A program made the translations under genes and the position numbers. The notes under the pieces are model-generated. The model was not told the origin of the DNA. It saw only the letters and a list, made by a program, of their open reading frames with translations, and did no database searches. From Alterirhizorhabdus sp964247265 (lineage in GTDB: Bacteria > Pseudomonadota > Alphaproteobacteria > Sphingomonadales > Sphingomonadaceae): 10,986 nt of DNA. Positions 7,551 through 10,986 of this stretch are shown here, piece by piece (the stretch's first letter is position 1; each line of letters begins with the position of its first letter). Location of the stretch: positions 1 through 10,986 of the forward strand of contig CAXTTS010000102.1 of NCBI GenBank assembly GCA_964247265.1, given 5' to 3'.

Positions 7551-7733
7551 TTATCCGCGCAGAAAACGCACCAGATCCTCCATCCCGCCGGCCGACACCG
7601 GCAACAGCAGCAGCAGGAACATCAGCAGCAGGATCAGCCGCGTCAGGATCTTCTCGCCCGGCGCGCGGGGCGGCGGGATCGGGCGCTCCGGACGGTCGGC
7701 GCGCGGCGGCTGGTTGAAGCCATCGTAGAACAT
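7551..7733 (-). CDS. Small single-span membrane protein, function unknown
   Basis: A 60-residue ORF in the 324-base gap between xthA and dnaE. Residues 1-28 are polar and rich in Pro and Arg (P-P-R, R-P-E-R-P, P-P-P-R). Residues 29-48 form one strongly hydrophobic span made mainly of Leu. Residues 49-60 are a short tail ending M-E-D-L-V-R-F-L-R-G. The positive N-terminal side suggests the N terminus is cytoplasmic. The ordered layout, the sensible ATG and the absence of another explanation for the gap support a real gene; I think similar small proteins occur in other sphingomonads but cannot check. The span is encoded largely by CTG/CTC Leu codons, giving a CAG-rich run on the + strand. No function can be inferred. 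Confidence 0.65.
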   Translation of the reverse strand: MFYDGFNQPPRADRPERPIPPPRAPGEKILTRLILLLMFLLLLLPVSAGGMEDLVRFLRG

Positions 7734-7739
7734 CGCCGC

Positions 7740-7768
7740 ATGATGCGCGCTTTCGCCGCGCCTATCCA
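7740..7768 (-). promoter_or_regulatory. Possible weak promoter for the 60-residue membrane protein
   Basis: On the - strand, TGGATA (7768-7763) and CATCAT (7745-7740) are 17 bases apart and the -10 ends 6 bases before the ATG at 7733. The boxes each match 4 of 6 consensus positions, but the -35 lacks the TTG core. It repeats the spacing seen at dnaE, erpA and the radical SAM gene. It is weak on its own. Confidence 0.22.
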
Positions 7769-7794
7769 GCGGCCGATCGGCGTTTCAGGCGCGA

Positions 7795-8571
7795 TCAGGC
7801 CTGCCGCAGCACCACCCAGGTCGGCACATGATCGCTGGCTTTCTCCTTGCCGCGCACCGCCTTGTCGATGCCCGCATCCACCAGCCGGTCGGCGGCGGCC
7901 GGGCTCAGCAGCAGGTGATCGATGCGAAAGCCGGCGTCGCGCTGCCATGCGCCCGCCTGATAATCCCAGAAGGTATAATGCCGCCCGCCTGGATGTCGCG
8001 CTCGGATCGCGTCGGTCCAGCCCTGCGCCAGCAGGGTGCGGAAGGCGGCGCGAGTTTCCGGCTGGGTCAGCGCGTCGCCCGCCATCGCGCGGACGGAAAA
8101 GGTGTCCTCGTCCTGCGGGATCACATTATAGTCGCCGGCCAGCACCACCGGCCGCTCGCTCTCGAACAGGCCGGCGGCATAGGTGCGCAGCCGCTCCATC
8201 CAGGCGAGCTTATAGTCGAACTTGGGGCCGGGCTGCGGATTGCCGTTGGGCAGATAGATCGAACCGATCGTCACGCCGCCCACCACCGCCTCGATATAGC
8301 GGCTGTGCGCGTCTTCCGGATCGCCGGGCAGGCCGCGCCCGGTTTCCTCCGGATCGCAACCGCGCGCGAGGATGGCGACGCCGTTGAACCCCTTCTGCCC
8401 GTGCCACACCGCGCCATAGCCGGCATCCCGGATCTCCGCCTCGGGGAAGATCTCGTCGGCGCATTTCAGCTCCTGCAGGCACGCGACGTCGGGCTCCGCC
8501 TCGCCTAGCCATTCGAGCAGGCGGGGCAGGCGGGAGCGGATGCCGTTCACATTATAGGTCGCGATCTTCAT
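7795..8571 (-). CDS. xthA: Exodeoxyribonuclease III / AP endonuclease
   Basis: A 258-residue enzyme of the exonuclease-endonuclease-phosphatase fold. It cuts 5' of abasic sites and has 3'-5' exonuclease and 3'-phosphatase activity in base-excision repair. Visible residues are Asn7 in T-Y-N-V-N-G, the metal ligand Glu34 in C-L-Q-E-L-K, Tyr106 in I-Y-L-P-N-G, Asp147 and Asn149 in L-A-G-D-Y-N-V, the F-R-I-D-H-L-L-L-S segment, and the terminal S-D-H-V-P with Asp247 and His248. All key residues match E. coli XthA, and the length is typical. The start at M-K-I-A-T-Y-N is the standard N terminus of the family. It lies 47 bases after the stop of the 77-residue gene; a weak CTGGCC/TAACGT pair sits upstream but is not convincing as a promoter. 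Confidence 0.96.
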   Translation of the reverse strand: MKIATYNVNGIRSRLPRLLEWLGEAEPDVACLQELKCADEIFPEAEIRDAGYGAVWHGQKGFNGVAILARGCDPEETGRGLPGDPEDAHSRYIEAVVGGVTIGSIYLPNGNPQPGPKFDYKLAWMERLRTYAAGLFESERPVVLAGDYNVIPQDEDTFSVRAMAGDALTQPETRAAFRTLLAQGWTDAIRARHPGGRHYTFWDYQAGAWQRDAGFRIDHLLLSPAAADRLVDAGIDKAVRGKEKASDHVPTWVVLRQA

Positions 8572-8588
8572 GGCGCGACGTTAGCGGC

Positions 8589-8616
8589 GTCGGACAGGCC
8601 GGGCCAGCCCGCCGAC
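8589..8616 (-). terminator. GC-rich hairpin after the 77-residue gene, doubtful terminator
   Basis: Outer arms GTCGG (8589-8593) and CCGAC (8612-8616) enclose a smaller CGGG/CCCG stem (8600-8603 and 8608-8611) with a 4-base loop. It begins 3 bases after the stop of the small exported protein. There is no T-run after it on the - strand, so it may be a transcript-end structure or simply GC-rich DNA. Confidence 0.25.
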
Positions 8617-8618
8617 GA

Positions 8619-8852
8619 TCAGGAAGGCCTGGCCTGCTGGCGCTGCGCCGCCTTCTTCGCGGCGGCCTGCTTGGAGTAATAATGATGAGTGGCGATGCAC
8701 CCGGCGGCGGCGCCGGCCACCGCATGGCCCTTGCCGACATAATGGCCAGCGACCCCGCCCGCGACCGCGCCGCGGATGCAGCCCTTGGCCAGCACCGGGC
8801 TGGCGCCCAGCACCGCGAGGAATGCGAAGGGGACGACGAGGATCGGACGCAT
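8619..8852 (-). CDS. Small exported Gly/Ala-rich (glycine-zipper-like) protein
   Basis: A 77-residue protein of unknown function. Residues 1-22 form a clear Sec signal peptide (M-R-P then a hydrophobic core ending S-P-V-L-A). The mature part opens K-G-C and carries spaced small residues (G-A-V-A-G-G-V-A-G-H-Y-V-G-K-G and A-V-A-G-A-A-A-G-C), resembling the glycine-zipper segments of small envelope proteins. The tail (S-K-Q-A-A-A-K-K-A-A-Q-R-Q-Q) is basic and Lys/Gln-rich. Two Cys remain after the signal peptide; the sequence around the cleavage site is not a convincing lipobox. A good Shine-Dalgarno GGAG sits 7 bases before the ATG, and a GGAAC-N17-CGTC promoter lies upstream, suggesting induction by the general stress response. 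It lies between erpA and xthA on the same strand. The gene is probably real; its role is unknown. Confidence 0.75.
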   Translation of the reverse strand: MRPILVVPFAFLAVLGASPVLAKGCIRGAVAGGVAGHYVGKGHAVAGAAAGCIATHHYYSKQAAAKKAAQRQQARPS

Positions 8853-8859
8853 CGGTTTT

Positions 8860-8863
8860 CTCC
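8860..8863 (-). promoter_or_regulatory. Ribosome binding site of the 77-residue exported protein
   Basis: GGAG on the - strand lies 7 bases before the ATG at 8852. This fixes the start and contrasts with dnaE, erpA and the radical SAM gene, where no such site is seen. Confidence 0.6.
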
Positions 8864-8872
8864 GGTTTCAGA

Positions 8873-8917
8873 CGACGACAGGACGCGCGACCACGGAATC
8901 CCGTTCCGCCGTCGTCG
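8873..8917. repeat. Nested inverted repeats in the erpA to small-protein gap
   Basis: Outer arms CGACGAC (8873-8879) and GTCGTCG (8911-8917) are perfect complements. Inner arms CGGAA (8894-8898) and TTCCG (8904-8908) flank a 5-base loop. The inner hairpin overlaps the proposed EcfG -35 box. There is no T-run on the - strand, so it is not an obvious terminator for erpA. Confidence 0.4.
8882..8907 (-). promoter_or_regulatory. Predicted EcfG (general stress response) promoter
   Basis: Reading the - strand, GGAAC (8907-8903) and CGTC (8885-8882) are separated by 17 bases. The alphaproteobacterial EcfG consensus is GGAAC-N16-17-CGTT, so the -35 is perfect and the -10 differs at one base. Transcription would start near 8875, leaving a leader of about 22 bases that contains the GGAG ribosome site of the 77-residue gene. 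Sigma-factor use is inferred from the motif alone. Confidence 0.5.
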
Positions 8918-8943
8918 CATGTCGATTGGTCAGGTCGATCTGT

Positions 8944-9276
8944 TCAGATCGAGAAGCTGGACCCGCAGCCGCAGCCCGATGCCGCATTGGGATTGGTCAC
9001 GCGAAACGCCGCGCCGCCCAGCGACTCGACGAAATCCACCGCCGCGCCCTGCACCAGATCGAGGCTCATCGGATCGACCACCAGGGTGACGCCATCGCGC
9101 ACCGCGACCATATCGTCGCTCTCCACCATCTCGGCCAGACCGAAACGGTATTGGAAGCCGGCGCAACCGCCGCCATCCACCGCCAGCCGCAGGATCGCGG
9201 GCTTGCCCTGCTTCTCGGCGATCGCGGCTACGCGCTTCGCGGCGGAGGGGGTCAGATCGATGGCGCTGTCTGGCAT
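8944..9276 (-). CDS. erpA: Iron-sulfur cluster insertion protein, A-type carrier ErpA
   Basis: A 110-residue HesB/IscA/ErpA-family carrier that hands Fe-S clusters to apo-enzymes in the cytoplasm. The three conserved cluster ligands are present: Cys38 in G-G-G-C-A-G-F-Q-Y, and Cys102 and Cys104 in the terminal S-G-C-G-C-G-S-S-F. The N-terminal L-T-P-S-A-A-K-R-V and the central V-D-P-M-S-L-D-L-V-Q-G-A-x-V-D-F-V motif are typical. ErpA rather than IscA is favoured by the G-G-G-C-A-G-F-Q-Y signature and by the absence of isc/suf genes nearby, though the subfamily call is less sure than the family. Possible local clients include the radical SAM protein, but that is inference. A predicted promoter places transcription start on the ATG, and no Shine-Dalgarno is seen. 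Confidence 0.92.
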   Translation of the reverse strand: MPDSAIDLTPSAAKRVAAIAEKQGKPAILRLAVDGGGCAGFQYRFGLAEMVESDDMVAVRDGVTLVVDPMSLDLVQGAAVDFVESLGGAAFRVTNPNAASGCGCGSSFSI

Positions 9277-9282
9277 GGCGCG

Positions 9283-9311
9283 AAGATAGGCATGGAAAAG
9301 GCCGCCGGCAA
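9283..9311 (-). promoter_or_regulatory. Predicted promoter of erpA (leaderless)
   Basis: On the - strand, TTGCCG (9311-9306) and TATCTT (9288-9283) are 17 bases apart, with 6 bases between the -10 and the erpA ATG at 9276. The -35 is identical to that proposed for the radical SAM gene. The -35 sits inside the terminator hairpin of the upstream peptidase gene, so termination and initiation signals overlap. Confidence 0.45.
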
Positions 9312-9321
9312 TGCCGGCGGC
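9296..9321 (-). terminator. Intrinsic terminator of the M23 peptidase gene
   Basis: A perfect 9-base stem, GCCGCCGGC (9301-9309) and GCCGGCGGC (9313-9321), encloses the loop AAT. On the - strand it is followed at once by C-TTTT (9300-9296). It begins 27 bases after the peptidase stop and separates that gene from erpA. The T-run is short, so termination may be partial. Confidence 0.65.
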
Positions 9322-9348
9322 CCCCCTCCTCTCCCGTTTTCCGGGTAT

Positions 9349-10167
9349 TCAGTCGGCGGCGGTATCGGGTCCGCCCAGCGCCAGCGGCGCGCTGATGCGG
9401 GGGCCGCGATTCTGCATCGCCACCAGATAATCGGCCGATTGCAGATAGGGCACCGGGTTCACCGCGTGGCCATCCAGCCGCACCTCATAATGGAGGTGGC
9501 TGCCGGTCGAGCGGCCGGTCGATCCCATCCGCGCGATCACGTCACCACGCTTCACCCGGTCGCCGGCATGAACCAGGATCGCCGAGAGGTGGCCGTAGCG
9601 CGTGGCGATGCCCCGTCCATGATCCAGCTCGACGAGGTTGCCATAGCCGTTCGCCCATTCGGCGCGGCCCACCACGCCATCGGCGGTCGCGTAGATCGGC
9701 GTGCCGATCGGGCCGGCCAGATCGATCCCGGCATGCATCGCGGCACCACCACGGAACGGATCGGACCGCACGCCGAAGCCGCTGGTGAAGGCCACGCTCG
9801 TGCGGATCGGCTTGGCCGAAGGGATCGAGATCGTGCCCTGCTGGATCATGCCGGGCTGGAAATTGTCCTGCTTCTTCCATGACAGGAACAGCGAGCGGAA
9901 CTGCGGATCGGCATTGTCCGCCGGGGTGGCGGCGACCAGCGACTCATACGGGCCGCCCTCGGCCAGCACCGTCTTCGCCTTGGCGGCGGAATGGTGCGAG
10001 ACGGCGTAGGAGCGATGCCCGCGGGCCTCGGCCGCATCGGTGGCGGCGATCAGGGGAACCAGCGTCAACAGCGATGCGATGATCGCCGGCTTGAAGATGC
10101 GGCGGAACTTCTCGACCAGTCCGGCTTTTTTGATGTGAGCCGTGTCGGCATCGGTAGCAAACGTCAT
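9349..10167 (-). CDS. M23-family (LytM-like) metallopeptidase, envelope
   Basis: A 272-residue predicted zinc peptidase acting on peptidoglycan cross-links or stems in the periplasm. The ATG at 10167 is chosen over an adjacent TTG because GGGGGA lies 4 bases before it. A basic N terminus (H-I-K-K, E-K-F-R-R-I-F-K) is followed by a hydrophobic stretch at about 27-42 and A-A-E-A, a likely signal-peptide cleavage site. The catalytic domain occupies about residues 125-245. It has G-F-G-V-R-S-D-P-F, then H145-x3-D149 (H-A-G-I-D-L-A), T-R-Y-G-H-L-S, and the H224-x-H226 motif in G-S-H-L-H-Y-E-V-R. Zinc ligands (145, 149, 226) are intact, so it should be an active enzyme rather than a degenerate EnvC/NlpD-type activator. 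A linker of about 80 residues without coiled coil precedes the domain. The DUF455 gene ends 63 bases upstream. Confidence 0.92.
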   Translation of the reverse strand: MTFATDADTAHIKKAGLVEKFRRIFKPAIIASLLTLVPLIAATDAAEARGHRSYAVSHHSAAKAKTVLAEGGPYESLVAATPADNADPQFRSLFLSWKKQDNFQPGMIQQGTISIPSAKPIRTSVAFTSGFGVRSDPFRGGAAMHAGIDLAGPIGTPIYATADGVVGRAEWANGYGNLVELDHGRGIATRYGHLSAILVHAGDRVKRGDVIARMGSTGRSTGSHLHYEVRLDGHAVNPVPYLQSADYLVAMQNRGPRISAPLALGGPDTAAD

Positions 10168-10192
10168 CAAGTCCCCCAGCGACCGGGTCGGT

Positions 10193-10208
10193 CTGGCGCC
10201 ATCGCCAG
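10193..10208. repeat. Short hairpin between DUF455 gene and M23 gene
   Basis: CTGGCG and CGCCAG form a perfect 6-base stem around the loop CCAT. It lies in the 63-base gap, about 25 bases before the peptidase start. No T-run follows on the - strand, so it is more likely a leader structure than a strong terminator, if it has any role. Confidence 0.3.
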
Positions 10209-10230
10209 GAGGCGTTGGTGCCGTTGGTGT

Positions 10231-10986
10231 TCAGGTCGGCTGCGAGATTTGCCCTCCCCGCTGCGACATGGGAGCTTGGTGCTTAACGGCGTCCATCAGG
10301 GCAAGCGCCGTGTGGTAATCATGGGTCAGACCGGCAGCGAGGCGGGCTGAGTCGTTGAACGGCGGCTTAACCGCTCCGCGAAATCCCTCCGCCACCAGCC
10401 GCTGCCACGTCTCCGCCGGCGCGATCCGCCGCAACGCACACAGTGATTCGAACGCGCCAACGCCGGCCGCGACATGGCCGATCTCGTCCGCTAATATCCG
10501 TCGGAGCACCCGCGCGGAGATGGCGTCGCCGGCCGCTTCGAAGCGGGTAATCATCGCCGGCGTCACATCCAGCCCGCGCGCCTCCAGCACCATCGGCACG
10601 ATCGCCAGCCGGGCCAGCGGATCGTCGGCGGTCGTAGCGGCAGCCTCCCACAGGCCGGAATGCGCCGGCAGATCGCCATACATCCCACCCATCTCCCGCA
10701 GCCGCCGGGCGATCAGCGCGAAATGCATCGCCTCCTCCGCCCCCACCCTCAGCCACCGATCGGCAAAGGACCGGGGGAACAGCGCGCCGAACCGGCCGAC
10801 CAGATCGAACGCCAGATCGATCGCGACATATTCGATGTGGGCCACCGCATGCAGCATCGCGAAGCGGCTCCGCTGGCTTCCCGCCCGCCCGCGTTTCGGC
10901 ATCCGCGCCGGCGGCAGCAGCACCGGCCGTTCGCCGCGTGCCGGCGTGGCCGGCATCGCCACGTCGAACGCCCAGCGGAGCCGCCC
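10231..10986 (-). CDS. DUF455 ferritin-like protein, 3' part (5' end outside window)
   Basis: The frame stays open through the right edge. Residues before the GTG at 10962 read G-R-L-R-W-A-F-D, which fits the family, so the true start lies beyond the window. The visible 252 residues match DUF455 (COG2833), a ferritin-like four-helix family of unknown function. Candidate diiron ligands are the Glu in H-A-V-A-H-I-E, E-E-A-M-H-F, the Glu in V-L-E-A-R-G-L-D, and D-E-I-G-H-V-A. Further family marks are Y-G-D-L-P-A-H-S-G-L-W-E and D-V-T-P-A-M-I. Such proteins may be diiron oxidases or hydroxylases, possibly acting on RNA or lipids, but this is not established. It is probably co-oriented with, and possibly co-transcribed with, the M23 peptidase 63 bases downstream. 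Confidence 0.88.
   Translation of the reverse strand, partial: GRLRWAFDVAMPATPARGERPVLLPPARMPKRGRAGSQRSRFAMLHAVAHIEYVAIDLAFDLVGRFGALFPRSFADRWLRVGAEEAMHFALIARRLREMGGMYGDLPAHSGLWEAAATTADDPLARLAIVPMVLEARGLDVTPAMITRFEAAGDAISARVLRRILADEIGHVAAGVGAFESLCALRRIAPAETWQRLVAEGFRGAVKPPFNDSARLAAGLTHDYHTALALMDAVKHQAPMSQRGGQISQPT

Noticed and set aside
7600..7640. CAG-rich run that looks like a trinucleotide repeat
   Set aside because: It is the reverse complement of Leu codons in the membrane span of the 60-residue protein, interrupted and not a true microsatellite.
8682..9882. Overlapping + strand open frames of 135 and 368 codons opposite the small exported gene, erpA and the M23 gene
   Set aside because: They run across several genes on the other strand that have intact active-site motifs, and show no domains of their own.
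1..10986. A new defence, mobile or biosynthetic system
   Set aside because: Apart from the two small ORFs of unknown function, every gene falls in a recognised chromosomal family. There are no integrases, transposases, toxin-antitoxin pairs, CRISPR repeats or composition shifts, so the novelty here is limited to regulation and small proteins.

Overview
The window is a gene-dense, high-GC chromosomal stretch of housekeeping genes. Gene content and protein sequence point to an alphaproteobacterium of the Sphingomonadaceae (a Sphingomonas-like genome). The basis is the DnaE N-terminal region, the xthA/erpA neighbourhood, an alphaproteobacterial GTTC-N7-GTTC site and a GGAAC-N17-CGTC stress-type promoter. 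The assignment comes from recognition of protein families, not from a search.

Layout. The left third reads on the + strand: the 3' part of a uracil-DNA-glycosylase-like gene (2-520), a periplasmic lytic transglycosylase overlapping it by 4 bases (517-2280), a MoaB-type molybdenum cofactor gene 10 bases further on (2291-2818), and a PA0069-family radical SAM gene (2876-3943) that appears to have its own promoter. Everything to the right reads on the - strand. In order of transcription these are: a DUF455 ferritin-like protein cut by the window edge (10986-10231), an M23 metallopeptidase (10167-9349), erpA (9276-8944), a 77-residue exported Gly/Ala-rich protein (8852-8619), xthA (8571-7795), a 60-residue single-span membrane protein (7733-7551) and dnaE1 (7470-3964). 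The two gene blocks converge with only 20 bases between the radical SAM and dnaE stop codons. No tRNA, rRNA, IS element, CRISPR array or prophage signature was seen.

Roles. Three genes concern DNA maintenance (replicative polymerase DnaE1, AP endonuclease/ExoIII, UDG-like protein). Two concern the cell wall (lytic transglycosylase, M23 peptidase). ErpA supplies Fe-S clusters, and MoaB belongs to molybdopterin synthesis. The radical SAM and DUF455 proteins have no firm function.

I found no new multi-gene system. The most interesting signals are regulatory. First, a perfect alphaproteobacterial LexA-type box (GTTC-N7-GTTC) sits between the -35 and -10 of the radical SAM gene, suggesting SOS control. 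Second, sigma70-like promoters at three genes (radical SAM, dnaE, erpA) each leave exactly 6 bases between the -10 and the ATG, so transcription would start on the start codon and give leaderless mRNAs. Third, an EcfG-like general-stress promoter precedes the 77-residue exported protein. All three are predictions read by eye.
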